Source: Pseudomonadota bacterium
Lineage (GTDB): Bacteria > Pseudomonadota > Gammaproteobacteria > Burkholderiales > Burkholderiaceae_C
DNA: 43,545 nucleotides
Assembly (NCBI GenBank): GCA_018241265.1
Contig: JAFEEF010000070.1
Span: 1 to 43,545 of the forward strand
Reading direction: 5' to 3'
Every line of letters begins with the position of its first letter. Within the stretch, counting starts at the first letter, position 1. Below are positions 27,359 to 37,862 of the stretch, piece by piece. A program made the translations under genes and the position numbers. Under the pieces are notes generated by a model. The model saw only the letters and a list, made by a program, of their open reading frames with translations, was not told where the DNA came from and searched no databases.

Positions 27359-29679
27359 TGCTGGCCGCCAAGGCCGCCCGCGGCCACGTCGTCACGTTCT
27401 ACTCGTTCAAGGGCGGCACCGGCCGCACCATGGCGCTCGCCAACTCGGCTTGCGTGCTGGCCGAGGCGCAGAAGGACGGCGCCAACGCTGTCCTCGTCGT
27501 CGACTGGGACCTGGAAGCACCCGGCCTGCACCGCTACTTCCCTCCACGACTGCGTTCCGCCGACCCCGGCGCCAGCCTGGGCCTGGACGACCAGCCGGGC
27601 CTCATCGACCTGATGCACGCCCTGATGGAGGCGCTGCCCGAGAGCGAACCGGAGTCCGAGGAACTGGCTCGTCTGGCCGCAGAGCGTGCGCTGGGCAGCA
27701 TCGAGCTGGAACGTTTCATCTGCCCCACCGACGTGCCCGGCGTGTCCATCCTGCGTGCCGGACGCAATGACGACAGCGGCTACTCCAAGCGAGTCAACAC
27801 CTTCGACTGGGAAGCGCTCTTCAACCGCTGCCCGCTGATCTACCGCGCCCTGGCCGAGGAACTGGCCGCGCGGTTCCGCTGGGTGCTCATCGACTCGCGC
27901 ACCGGCCTCACCGACATCTCCGGCATCTGTACCGCGCTGATGCCGGAGAAGCTCGTCGTCGTGTTCACGCCCAATCTGCAAAGCCTCTCCGGCGTGCGCG
28001 ACATCGTGCAGCGCGCCGTCAGCCATCGCCTGGACGGCGGCGATCCGCGCCCGCTGCTCGTCTATCCGCTGGCCTCGCGTATCGAGACTTCGCTGGAGCG
28101 GCTCTCGCGCGACTGGCGCCGAGGCAAGCCCGACATGGGCCTCGTCGGCTACCAGCCCATGTTCGAGCAGCTGCTGGCCGAGTGCAACGGCCTGCCGCAG
28201 TGCAGCCTGGAGGCGTATTTCGACACCGTCTTCATCCAGCAGACGCCCGACTGGGCCTATGGCGAGGTCATCGCGGTGCGCGACGGTTCCAACGACCGGC
28301 TTTCGTTGTCGCAGAGCTACCGTGTCTTCATCGAGCGGCTGATGTCGGGGCAGTCGCCGTGGGCGGCCCCGCAGGCGCTCGGGTCCGCGCCGGGCGTCGC
28401 GTCGCAGCCGGCGGCGGCGAAGTCGGACCTGCATGCGCCTTCGTCCGCGGCCACGGCGGCGGCCAATGGCGCCCTCGCGCCGCCGTTCAGCGCCGCTAGC
28501 CCTGCCGACGGCGACGACCTGCGGCCCGCGTCCGCCGCGCCCGAGTTTGCGCCTGCAGCGGACGTTTCCGCGTCGGACGGCGTGCGCGTCTTCGCCAGCT
28601 TCGCCCAGGCCGACACGCCGCGCGTGCTGCCGCTGCTGGAAGCGCTGACGTCGTTTGGTCTGGAGGTCAGCTCCGAGGGCAACATCGGTGTCGGCCAGTC
28701 CTATACCCAGGTCGTCACGCGGCTCGTCGACGCGGCCGACGTCGTCGTCGTCTTCTGGTCGCGCGAGAGCGTGCAGTCCCAGGCCGTCGAGGCGCAGGTC
28801 ATCGAGGGTCTGCGCCGCGGCAGGTTGCTGCCCGTGCTGCTGGACGACGCGTTGCCGCCGCTGGCTTTCCGCCATGTGCAGGCTCTCAGCCTGCGCGGGC
28901 CGGTCGGGGCGGGGATCAAGGAACTCGTCGAGGCCGTGCACCGGCTGGCGCGCGTGCGCCCCGGCGACGCCGTGCCGCAGGCGCTGCCCAGCTCCCCGAC
29001 ATGGGAGTCCTCGGCTGCCGCACCGTCGACCGGCATGGCGACGACGGCGCCTGGCCGCCGTCGCCTGCTGCCCGTTTTGGCCGGGACTGCAGTCTTCGTC
29101 GCGGCGCTCGTCGCGTGGATCTTCGCCTGGAAGCCCGCTGCGGACCTGCCGGCGCCCCCTGTTCCCGCGGCGCCTGCGTCGGCGCCGCTGGCTGCCCCGA
29201 CGCTCGTCACCGTACCCGACCTCGTGAATCTCGATACCGCCGCCGCCGCCACCACGGCCAACGCCCTCGGCTTGAACCTCGCGCTGGTCGACGCTCACTC
29301 CGGCGCGCAGCAGGCCGGCCTGTCCGGCATCGTCACGGCGCAGGAGCCTGTCGCCAAGAGCCTCGCGCCGGCCGGCAGCACGCTCAAGCTCACCGTCACC
29401 ACCGACATCGTCATCGTGCCCCAGCTCGTGGGCCGCACCATCGGCAGCGCCTTCGATACCCTGGGCAGCGTCGGCCTGCGGCTCGGCGCGACCGTGCCGG
29501 TCGAGGGCAGCAAGCTCACGCCCGGCACCATCATTTCGCAGGATCCCGCGGCCGGTACCCGCGCAGCGGGCGGCGTGCGCATCAGCGTGCGGGTGGCCGC
29601 CAGCGTCAAGTCGCGCGAGCCCCTGCCGTCCGTCTACGACAAGGGAGCGCCACGCACGGACAAGGCCAAGGGATCTTGA
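27358..29679 (+). CDS. KGG-type P-loop ATPase / TIR / transmembrane / 2x PASTA fusion protein
   Basis: A 773-residue fusion. Residues 10-330: SIMIBI (ParA/MinD-like) ATPase with deviant P-loop KGGTGRT (18-24, Arg for the usual Lys), [10 protein letters not shown] (47-56) and the Walker B-like [12 protein letters not shown]. 332-405: Ala/Pro-rich linker. About 407-525: second TIR domain, starting [12 protein letters not shown]; aligned on WVxxE its catalytic Glu is Gln480 and the Trp is Ala476, so it looks inactive. 570-591: one membrane helix after RRR, which predicts an inside-to-outside topology. About 617-681 and 684-750: two PASTA domains in the periplasm, a domain that in PknB-type kinases binds peptidoglycan or beta-lactams. 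Layout suggests a wall sensor that signals to the coupled TIR protein. The role is not known. Confidence 0.85.
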   Translation: MLAAKAARGHVVTFYSFKGGTGRTMALANSACVLAEAQKDGANAVLVVDWDLEAPGLHRYFPPRLRSADPGASLGLDDQPGLIDLMHALMEALPESEPESEELARLAAERALGSIELERFICPTDVPGVSILRAGRNDDSGYSKRVNTFDWEALFNRCPLIYRALAEELAARFRWVLIDSRTGLTDISGICTALMPEKLVVVFTPNLQSLSGVRDIVQRAVSHRLDGGDPRPLLVYPLASRIETSLERLSRDWRRGKPDMGLVGYQPMFEQLLAECNGLPQCSLEAYFDTVFIQQTPDWAYGEVIAVRDGSNDRLSLSQSYRVFIERLMSGQSPWAAPQALGSAPGVASQPAAAKSDLHAPSSAATAAANGALAPPFSAASPADGDDLRPASAAPEFAPAADVSASDGVRVFASFAQADTPRVLPLLEALTSFGLEVSSEGNIGVGQSYTQVVTRLVDAADVVVVFWSRESVQSQAVEAQVIEGLRRGRLLPVLLDDALPPLAFRHVQALSLRGPVGAGIKELVEAVHRLARVRPGDAVPQALPSSPTWESSAAAPSTGMATTAPGRRRLLPVLAGTAVFVAALVAWIFAWKPAADLPAPPVPAAPASAPLAAPTLVTVPDLVNLDTAAAATTANALGLNLALVDAHSGAQQAGLSGIVTAQEPVAKSLAPAGSTLKLTVTTDIVIVPQLVGRTIGSAFDTLGSVGLRLGATVPVEGSKLTPGTIISQDPAAGTRAAGGVRISVRVAASVKSREPLPSVYDKGAPRTDKAKGS

Positions 29680-29712
29680 GTTGGTTCGGGCCCGCGTCGC
29701 GGTCGCTGCGCG

Positions 29713-30366
29713 TCAGCGCCGGAACAGCCCGAGCCGCTGCGCTTCCAGCGCCGCCTCGGCCCGCGAGCTCACGTTGAGCTTGCGGTAGATCTGCTTGACG
29801 TAGTCGGCGATCGTATGGCGCGACAGGTTGAGCTGCACGCCGATCTCGGGCAGCGTGTAGCCCTTGGCGACGCGCAGCAGCACCTCGTTCTCGCGGTCGG
29901 TCAGCGCGACGTGCGGCATGTTGTCGATCGGGTCGCGCTCGCGCGTCTGCGACGCGAAGTGCGACAGCACGCGGCGCGCGATCGACGGCGACAGCGGCGG
30001 CTCGCCCTGGCTCATGCGGTTGAGCTGCTCGGCGATCAGTTCGCGCGCCTGCTCCTTCAGCAGATAGCCGAACGCGCCGGCCTGCAGCGCCGGGAACAGA
30101 TGGTCGTCGTCGTCGTGGATCGTCACGACGACCGACTGCACTTCGGGCTGCGACTCGCGCAAGGCCGCGACGACCTTGACGCCCGAACCATCGGGCAGGC
30201 CGAGATCGACCAGCGCGAGGTTGAACTTGACGGCGCTGATCAGCTCGAGCGCGTCGTGCACGCGCGCGGCTTCATGGATCTGCGCTTGCGGGAATACGCC
30301 ACGGACCAGCACCTTGAGCCAGGCGCGTATCTCGGGCAGGTCTTCCAGCAGCAGGATGTTGTTCAT
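29713..30366 (-). CDS. LuxR/NarL-type response regulator
   Basis: Two-component response regulator, 217 residues. The receiver domain (1-120) has acidic residues Glu8/Asp9, phospho-acceptor Asp54 in LVDLGLPDG, Thr in VVTIHDDDD and Lys in YLLKEQA. The DNA-binding domain (about 150-212) has the LuxR helix-turn-helix: LTDRENEVLLRVAKGYTLPE and SRHTIADYVKQIYRKLNV. It lies 79 bases downstream of the histidine kinase gene on the same strand, so it is the probable partner. Target genes are unknown. Its 3' end faces the fusion gene with 33 bases between. Confidence 0.93.
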   Translation of the reverse strand: MNNILLLEDLPEIRAWLKVLVRGVFPQAQIHEAARVHDALELISAVKFNLALVDLGLPDGSGVKVVAALRESQPEVQSVVVTIHDDDDHLFPALQAGAFGYLLKEQARELIAEQLNRMSQGEPPLSPSIARRVLSHFASQTRERDPIDNMPHVALTDRENEVLLRVAKGYTLPEIGVQLNLSRHTIADYVKQIYRKLNVSSRAEAALEAQRLGLFRR

Positions 30367-30445
30367 GGTCTAACCTCGGATGCCGAGCGCATCACATGCG
30401 CCCGAATTCATCGTATCAGCAGGCAAGGCGCTGTGACACAACGCT

Positions 30446-32371
30446 TCAGAGCGGCAACGTGAGCCTTATCACGGTGCCATAGCCCGGGCCCGATTCGACC
30501 AGGCACTGGCCCTGCATCTGCTTGGCGCGATGCTTCATGCTCGACATGCCGTGGCCGCGGTCGAGCTTGCCGTCGAGCTCCATCGGAATGCCGCGGCCGT
30601 TGTCCTGCACGGTGAGGCCGAAGGTGCGGTCGCCGATCGCGCAGCGCACCTTGCAGTGCGTCGCGCCGCTGTGCTTGATGATGTTGCTCACCGCTTCGCG
30701 CAGGATGCGCGTGGTCTGCACGAAGCCGCGCGCCGGCAGCAGTTGCTCGACCTCTTCGGGCGGGCTGCGCCAGTCGGCTTCGATGTTCGCCTGCGACAGG
30801 CGCAGCACGGTCTCGGCGCGCCAGTCGGCGAGCGCATCGGCCAGCCGCACCGGCTTGCCGGTCAAGCCGCGCACCGACAGGCGCATCTCTTCGAGCGCCT
30901 CGCGCGCCAGCGTCGAGATGCGCTCGGATTCGCTGGTGTGGACGATCGTCAGCAGCTTGGCGCCGAGGTCGTCGTGCAGGTCGCCGGCGATGCGCTTGCG
31001 CTCCTTCTCGGTGACCTGCTCGACGCGCAACTCGGCGAGCTGCGCGAAGTTGCGCTCGATCTCGGCCGTGATTTCCTGCACGCGGCTTTCGAGGTTGGTG
31101 CGGCCGGCCTCGGCCGCCAGCAAGGTGCGCGCGAAGACCTGCAGCAGCCGCGCGCCGATGCCGATGAACAGCAGCGCCATGCACAGCTGCAGGAACGACG
31201 TGCGCGGTACGCCGGCCACGCCGTACTGCATGGCGATGTCGGCGCACAGCAGGCAGAACGCGGTTCCGATCGCGAGCGCCATCGGCCAGAAGTCGGTGCG
31301 CCGGCGGCGCCAGATGGTCAGCAGGTGCAGGCCGGCGGCGAGCACGATCTCGACGAACAGCAGCGTGCTCCAGCCCTGCGCCATCATGAAGGTGTTGGCC
31401 GGCCCGGCGAGCATCAAGGTGGCCGGCAGCAGCACCCATTGGACCGCGAGGCCGGTCTCGATCCAGCGCGAGCGCAGCGTCGCATAGCTCAGCAGGAACT
31501 GCACCGCCAGCGCGGTGACGAAGGCGAAGCCGGTGAGGACCAGGAACTCGCTGACCTCGTCGGGCCAAGGCGGGTTCCTCAGCCACAGGCGTGCCGACAT
31601 CAGCGCCCATGCGAGCGCCAGCCAGCCGAAGTACGACATATAGGCCTCGCGCCGATGCATCCAGCCCATCGCGATCATCACGCAGCCGAGCACTGCGAGC
31701 ACCAGGCTCGACATCTGCACCGCGGTCACGCTCCAGAACAGGCGGGTCGCGTACTCGCCCGCCAGTTGCTCCTGCGGGCCGATGCGCAACTCCGACAGGC
31801 CGCCGGCGCGCTGGCGCGAGGCCACGCGGTCCAGCGCATGGCCTTGCACGTGGAGGTCGAGCACGTTGCCGGCCGGCTTCAGCCACGCCGCCGGCAACGG
31901 GACGAGCTGCGGATACTGACAGTTGCGCGTCACCGGCTCGACCATGCGGCCGCCGCTGTAGATGCGATGGCCGTTGAGGTGCACCTCGACGTTGCTGCAG
32001 GCGCGCGCGATGTAGAGCGCGAGCAGATCGTCCGGCGCGGTGCCGGACGGCGGATCGAACCGGCTGCGGTACCAGACGCTGCCCTGCTGGTGCGGACGGG
32101 TCTGCGCCCAGTCGTCGGGCAGGTAGGTCGGCGCGGCTGGCTCGGCGTTCGGAAAGACGGGTGCCAGACTCGCCACCGACAGCACCAGCGAGATCGTCTG
32201 CACGTTGTCGGGCGCGCCCTGCGTGCGGTCCGACCAGGAGCCCGCCAGCGAGCCGACGAGCAGCGCCGCGATCAGCAGGCCGGCGAGCGACGTGCCCAGG
32301 GCCGAGCGCCACCACTCCGGCAGTCGCCGGCGTCGCGGGGCGAGTAGGCTGGCGAGGCTGGGCAGCGGCAT
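30446..32371 (-). CDS. 7TM-type sensor histidine kinase (HisKA_3)
   Basis: Membrane sensor kinase of 641 residues. The start at 32371 gives a Arg-rich lead, a first helix (about 25-45), a large periplasmic domain (about 46-210, jelly-roll-like with VWYRSRFDPPSG and VEVHLNGHRIYSGG), then seven membrane helices, the arrangement of 7TMR-DISM sensors. The kinase part has phospho-acceptor His466 in ERKRIAGDLHDDLG (HisKA_3 type, typical of NarX-like kinases that pair with LuxR-type regulators) and an ATPase domain with REAVSNIIKHSGA and DNGRGIPM and GHGMSSMKHRA. The periplasmic fold suggests a carbohydrate-like ligand, which is only a guess. Divergent from phoH. Confidence 0.92.
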   Translation of the reverse strand: MPLPSLASLLAPRRRRLPEWWRSALGTSLAGLLIAALLVGSLAGSWSDRTQGAPDNVQTISLVLSVASLAPVFPNAEPAAPTYLPDDWAQTRPHQQGSVWYRSRFDPPSGTAPDDLLALYIARACSNVEVHLNGHRIYSGGRMVEPVTRNCQYPQLVPLPAAWLKPAGNVLDLHVQGHALDRVASRQRAGGLSELRIGPQEQLAGEYATRLFWSVTAVQMSSLVLAVLGCVMIAMGWMHRREAYMSYFGWLALAWALMSARLWLRNPPWPDEVSEFLVLTGFAFVTALAVQFLLSYATLRSRWIETGLAVQWVLLPATLMLAGPANTFMMAQGWSTLLFVEIVLAAGLHLLTIWRRRRTDFWPMALAIGTAFCLLCADIAMQYGVAGVPRTSFLQLCMALLFIGIGARLLQVFARTLLAAEAGRTNLESRVQEITAEIERNFAQLAELRVEQVTEKERKRIAGDLHDDLGAKLLTIVHTSESERISTLAREALEEMRLSVRGLTGKPVRLADALADWRAETVLRLSQANIEADWRSPPEEVEQLLPARGFVQTTRILREAVSNIIKHSGATHCKVRCAIGDRTFGLTVQDNGRGIPMELDGKLDRGHGMSSMKHRAKQMQGQCLVESGPGYGTVIRLTLPL

Positions 32372-32499
32372 CGGCGCGCATTGTGCCGCGGGCGGCCCTC
32401 GGACGGCATGCGCAGCGGCCCGCGACCCGGCCCCTTTTCGCCAATGCTGCACGCTTCCCGGTGACAATCGCGGCCTCGTTCGCCGACCGACTGCCTGCA

Positions 32500-33456
<957 letters not shown>

Positions 33457-33617
33457 AGAAGCTGTGAACGAACCCGACACACCCGCCCAGGCCGCCACCA
33501 CTTGGCCACTCTGCGTTGCAAATGCTCGCCATAGCTCGGGCTATGGCTGCGCTTTGCGCCTTGATCGGCCACGTTCTGGCGACCTGCTCGGGCGCGCCGG
33601 ATTCATTCACAGCTTCT
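33457..33617. repeat. Long imperfect palindrome (MITE/REP-like) between phoH and ybeY
   Basis: A 161-base near-complete palindrome. The outer arms AGAAGCTGTGAACGAA (33457-33472) and TTCATTCACAGCTTCT (33602-33617) match in 15 of 16 positions. The centre is GCCATAGC, TCGG, GCTATGGC (33528-33547), an 8-bp perfect stem with a tetraloop. The intervening arms also pair, by my eye roughly three positions in four. It starts one base after the phoH stop and ends three bases before the ybeY ATG. No transposase is inside. A terminal motif of the same type recurs at 41303-41317. Confidence 0.8.
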
Positions 33618-33620
33618 GAG

Positions 33621-34064
33621 ATGACGCGCCCGGCGCTCACCCTCAGCCTGCAGTTCGCCGACGCGGCTGACCGCGCGCTGCTGCCGCGCCATCGCGTGCT
33701 GCGCTGGATGCGCGCCGCGCTCGAGCGACCCGCCGAGATCACGGTGCGCATCGTCGATGCCGACGAAGGCCGGGCGCTGAACCGCGAGTACCGCGCGAAG
33801 GACTACGCGACCAACGTGCTGACCTTCGACTATGCGCACGAGCCGGTGGTGAGCGCCGACGTCGTCTTGTGCGCCCCGGTCGTGCGGCGCGAGGCCGCCG
33901 AGCAGGCGGTCGCGCTCGACGCGCACTACGCGCACCTGCTGGTGCACGGCACCTTGCACGCGCAGGGCTACGACCACGCGCGTGCCGCCGACGCGAAGGC
34001 GATGGAGGCGCGCGAGTCGGCGATCCTCGTCGGGCTGGGCTTCGACGATCCCTACGCGCGCTGA
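33621..34064 (+). CDS. ybeY: Endoribonuclease YbeY (rRNA maturation factor)
   Basis: Zinc-dependent RNase for 16S rRNA 3' maturation and ribosome quality control. The 147-residue protein carries the zinc motif [11 protein letters not shown], the signature H-x3-H-x5-H, and the upstream [18 protein letters not shown] typical of YbeY. The ATG at 33621 is chosen because the frame upstream lies in the palindromic repeat. The 3' end overlaps the end of the convergent eamA gene by 13 bases. In many Betaproteobacteria corC and lnt follow ybeY; here they do not. Confidence 0.95.
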   Translation: MTRPALTLSLQFADAADRALLPRHRVLRWMRAALERPAEITVRIVDADEGRALNREYRAKDYATNVLTFDYAHEPVVSADVVLCAPVVRREAAEQAVALDAHYAHLLVHGTLHAQGYDHARAADAKAMEARESAILVGLGFDDPYAR

Positions 34065-34993
34065 CGCGTCGCCGCTGCCTTGCTCGGCCACAGGACCGAG
34101 CCGATCGCGACCATCATCAGCGCGATCGCGGCGCCGTCCTGCCAGTGCAGCCGTTCGCCGAGCCACCACGCGCCCGAAACCGTGCCGAGCACCGGGATCA
34201 GCATGATCGACAGCGACGACGCCATCGGCGGCAGGCGGCGCGCCATCACGAGCCAGAGCGGATTCGCGAACGCGAAGATCAACACTGCGTTGTAGATCGC
34301 CGCGAGCCACGTCACCGTGCCGGGCGCGTGCCAGCGCGGCTGCTCGAAGAGACAGGCGAGCAGCGTCATCGCGAGTGTCGTGAGGCAGGTCATCCAGAAC
34401 ACGACGGCGAGGATGGGGGCGTTGAGCCTGGACCGGCGCAACTGCTGTGTGCCGATCGCCCAGACCGCGGCGGCGACGAGCATGCCGATCGCACCGATCG
34501 GCCGGCCGGCAATGCGCGCGAACTCGTGCCACAACAACAGTGCGACGCCGATCGCCGCGGCGGCGACGCCGGCCGCATGGCGCGTCTGCAGACGATCGCC
34601 GTAGCGCACGACACCCCAGACGGCGGCGAAGATCGGCATCGTGTAGCCGAGGATCGCCGCGCGCCCGGACGACAGCACCGCCAGCGCGTTGATCGCGACG
34701 ACGTGCCAGAACAGCATGTTGGTGAGCGTCAGGCCGGCGAGCGCGGGCCAGTCGCGCCGCGCGATCGCGAGCGGCACGCCGCGCCGGCGCAGCGCCAGCC
34801 AGAGCAGCGGCGTGCCCAGCCACATGGACAGGGTCCGGAAGGAGAGCGGCGGAAAGTCGCCGATGCCGGCCTTCATGACCGGCCAGTTCAGGCCCCAGGT
34901 GATCGTCAGCGCCGCCAGCAGCAGCGCCTGGCGCGTGTCGAACAGGGCGCGGGGCGGCGACACGGTATCGGCGGTCGTGGCGTCGGACGCCAT
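34052..34993 (-). CDS. EamA/DMT-family transporter
   Basis: Inner-membrane protein of the drug/metabolite transporter superfamily, 313 residues, with about ten hydrophobic helices in two EamA repeats (about 24-160 and 175-300). Marks are [16 protein letters not shown] near the N-terminus and the second-repeat end [21 protein letters not shown], where the Gly-x-x-x-LGE-like element is common in EamA. Substrate unknown. The start lies three bases after the corA-like stop on the same strand, so it is the last gene of a hemB-corA-eamA unit. Confidence 0.92.
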   Translation of the reverse strand: MASDATTADTVSPPRALFDTRQALLLAALTITWGLNWPVMKAGIGDFPPLSFRTLSMWLGTPLLWLALRRRGVPLAIARRDWPALAGLTLTNMLFWHVVAINALAVLSSGRAAILGYTMPIFAAVWGVVRYGDRLQTRHAAGVAAAAIGVALLLWHEFARIAGRPIGAIGMLVAAAVWAIGTQQLRRSRLNAPILAVVFWMTCLTTLAMTLLACLFEQPRWHAPGTVTWLAAIYNAVLIFAFANPLWLVMARRLPPMASSLSIMLIPVLGTVSGAWWLGERLHWQDGAAIALMMVAIGSVLWPSKAAATRQRA

Positions 34994-34996
34994 CGG

Positions 34997-36091
34997 TCAG
35001 CGCGATGGCCCGAGATAGCGCTTGCGCCGGAAGTAGAAGCTGAGGCCCACGCCGATCACGAACATCGCCGCGACGACGCCCCAGAAGCCGGTCGCGCTGT
35101 GGATCAGCGGCAGGCCCTCGAAGTTCATGCCGAAGAAGCCGGTGACGAGGTTGAGCGGCAGGAAGATCGCGGTCAGCACCGTGAGCGCCCGCATGATGTC
35201 GTTGGTGCGGTGGCTTTGCGCCGAGAAGTGCATCTGCACCGCGTTCTCGGCCGATGACTCGAGCCGCCGCACGTGCGTCAGCACGCGCTCGATGTGCTCG
35301 AGCACGTCGCGCGAGCGCACGCGCAAGAGGTCGCGCTCGCGCTGCGCGGCGCCGTCGGTCGGGCGGTCGAGCTCGTCGAGGCCGTCGATCCATTCGGTGA
35401 TCGCGGCGCGCTGGTCCTCGCAGGTGTCTTCCAGGAGATGCAGCGTGTTGCGCGAATCGAGCAGGGTCTGCCAGTCGCGGAAGTCGCTGTGGGGATCGAA
35501 CAGCCGGCGCTGCAGGCCGTCGAGGTGGCGCGTGAGCAGGCGCCGCAGCTCGAGGTAGCTGTCGACCATGTGGTTGACCATGCGCAGCATCAGGTCGGCC
35601 GGCCCGGGCGGCATGCGCGCTGCGCCGCGCGCATCGGTCGCGGCCTGGCTCTGCAGCCGGTTCGCGAAGTACTCGCGCACCAGGCATTCGTTCGAATGCA
35701 CCGTCAGCAGCACGCGGTCGAACAGCGCGAAGCCGACCGCGCTGGTGTCGATGCGCTCGAGCAGGTCGGACGGCGGCATGACGTCCTCGTCGGCTGCCGG
35801 CTCGCCCCGCTCGGTGATCACGCCTTCGGCCGCGAGCCGGCGGAACACCAGCACGTCGTACCACGACGTGTAGTCGTAGTGAGACGGCAGCTGGCTGTTC
35901 AGCAGGTCCGACACGTGCAGGTCCACGAGCGTGCCGCCGGTGCAGCGCTGCAGCGCACTCTGCAGGTCGCCGAGGCGCCGGCCGAACTCGTCGCGGCTCG
36001 TGCCGACCCAGAAGTAGCCGAGCGGCGGCAGCGTCTCCGGCAGGTCGGCCAGTTCGTCGAAGCGTTCGCCCTGGATGCGGAAGATGCGCAT
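34997..36091 (-). CDS. CorA-family divalent cation transporter
   Basis: Inner-membrane channel of the CorA/ZntB family for Mg2+ or another divalent metal, 364 residues. A large cytoplasmic N-terminal domain (about 1-300) has long helices (VNHMVDSYLELRRLLTRHL and the following Arg/Leu-rich segment). Two C-terminal membrane helices flank the pore motif: TGFFGMNFEGLP contains the GMN signature that marks the selectivity filter. The tail SFYFRRKRYLG is basic, as in the family. It follows hemB by 19 bases and precedes eamA by 3. A metal link with HemB (a Mg2+-dependent type here) is possible but only suggested by position. Confidence 0.94.
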   Translation of the reverse strand: MRIFRIQGERFDELADLPETLPPLGYFWVGTSRDEFGRRLGDLQSALQRCTGGTLVDLHVSDLLNSQLPSHYDYTSWYDVLVFRRLAAEGVITERGEPAADEDVMPPSDLLERIDTSAVGFALFDRVLLTVHSNECLVREYFANRLQSQAATDARGAARMPPGPADLMLRMVNHMVDSYLELRRLLTRHLDGLQRRLFDPHSDFRDWQTLLDSRNTLHLLEDTCEDQRAAITEWIDGLDELDRPTDGAAQRERDLLRVRSRDVLEHIERVLTHVRRLESSAENAVQMHFSAQSHRTNDIMRALTVLTAIFLPLNLVTGFFGMNFEGLPLIHSATGFWGVVAAMFVIGVGLSFYFRRKRYLGPSR

Positions 36092-36110
36092 GCGCCGCGC
36101 AGGCCCTGCG

Positions 36111-37202
<1,092 letters not shown>

Positions 37203-37229
37203 TCACGCGCGCCGTTACATCTGCTAAAG

Positions 37230-37352
37230 TGTTACGCGGATGATAGCCGCAAGGTGGTCGTCCCCTGCTTTTCCTCCCTGAGCAGGTGCCTTACCGTGAT
37301 GACAGCGTTGAGGCTTTTTCCGCCCCGGCCATGTCGCCGGGGCTTTCTTTTT
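37230..37352 (+). ncRNA. Probable small RNA with C-rich loop, family not identified
   Basis: In the 277-base gap between hemB and hemJ. A possible -10 box TAAAGT is at 37223-37228, putting a start near 37235. A 5-bp stem CCTGC/GCAGG (37264-37268, 37282-37286) presents a 13-base loop TTTTCCTCCCTGA. Such CCUCC loops can pair with Shine-Dalgarno sequences, as in C-rich-loop sRNAs (for example sX13 or CcsR). AAGG/CCTT and AGCC/GGCT pairs may extend the fold. The unit ends in a strong terminator at 37322-37352. It is not long enough for 6S RNA, and does not show SRP RNA or tmRNA hallmarks. It could alternatively be a leader of hemJ. Confidence 0.5.
37322..37352 (+). terminator. Rho-independent terminator before hemJ
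   Basis: GCCCCGGC (37322-37329) pairs perfectly with GCCGGGGC (37336-37343) around a six-base loop CATGTC, followed by TTTCTTTTT (37344-37352). It points in the plus direction. No plus-strand gene lies upstream (hemB runs the other way), so it must end a non-coding transcript or act as an attenuator ahead of hemJ. Confidence 0.88.
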
Positions 37353-37428
37353 GGGCGCGCTGCAAACGGTTGCCGGCCTTTACCGGACGGCGGCCAGGCC
37401 GCGCCGAACCGGCCCGCATAATCGACCG

Positions 37429-37851
37429 ATGCTTTGGGTCAAGGCGTTTCACATCGTTTTCGTCGCGGCCTGGTTCGCCGGCCTGTTCTACCTCCCCCGG
37501 CTGTTCGTCAATCTGGCGGCGGTCCCGCCCGACAGCCACGCCGAGCGCGAACGGCTGCTGCTGATGGCGCGGCGCCTCTACCGTTTCACGAGCCTGCTGA
37601 TGCTGCCGGCGCTCGCGCTCGGGCTCTGGATGTGGCTCGCCAACCGCGACGCCTACCACGGCGGCTGGCTCTACGCGAAGCTCGCGCTCGTCGTCGTCGT
37701 GATCGGCTACCACCATGCGTGCCGCGCGCTGCTGCGGCGCTTCGAGCAGTTCTCCAACCGGCGCAGCGAGCGCTGGTTCCGGGTCTTCAACGAATCGGCC
37801 GTGCTGCTGTTCGCCGCGATCGTCGTGCTGGTGGTCGTGAAGCCGTTCTGA
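37429..37851 (+). CDS. hemJ: Protoporphyrinogen IX oxidase HemJ (UPF0093/CopD-like)
   Basis: Membrane enzyme for the oxidation of protoporphyrinogen IX to protoporphyrin IX, the second-last heme step. The 140-residue protein starts MLWVKAFHIVFVAAWFAGLFYLPRL (quoted ends only matter: the conserved His in AFH and WFAGLFYLPRLFV), and has four hydrophobic helices with LYAKLALVVVVIGYHHAC, also conserved in HemJ. Length fits (about 140-150). It is divergent from hemB, so two heme genes share the control region that holds the candidate small RNA. VanZ-like gene follows after 11 bases. Confidence 0.92.
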   Translation: MLWVKAFHIVFVAAWFAGLFYLPRLFVNLAAVPPDSHAERERLLLMARRLYRFTSLLMLPALALGLWMWLANRDAYHGGWLYAKLALVVVVIGYHHACRALLRRFEQFSNRRSERWFRVFNESAVLLFAAIVVLVVVKPF

Positions 37852-37862
37852 GCGAATTGCCG

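Noticed and set aside
6628-29679. Nicotinamidase as part of the TIR (NAD-cleaving) system
   Set aside because: A link by nicotinamide chemistry is attractive, but the genes are about 20 kb apart with many unrelated genes in between.
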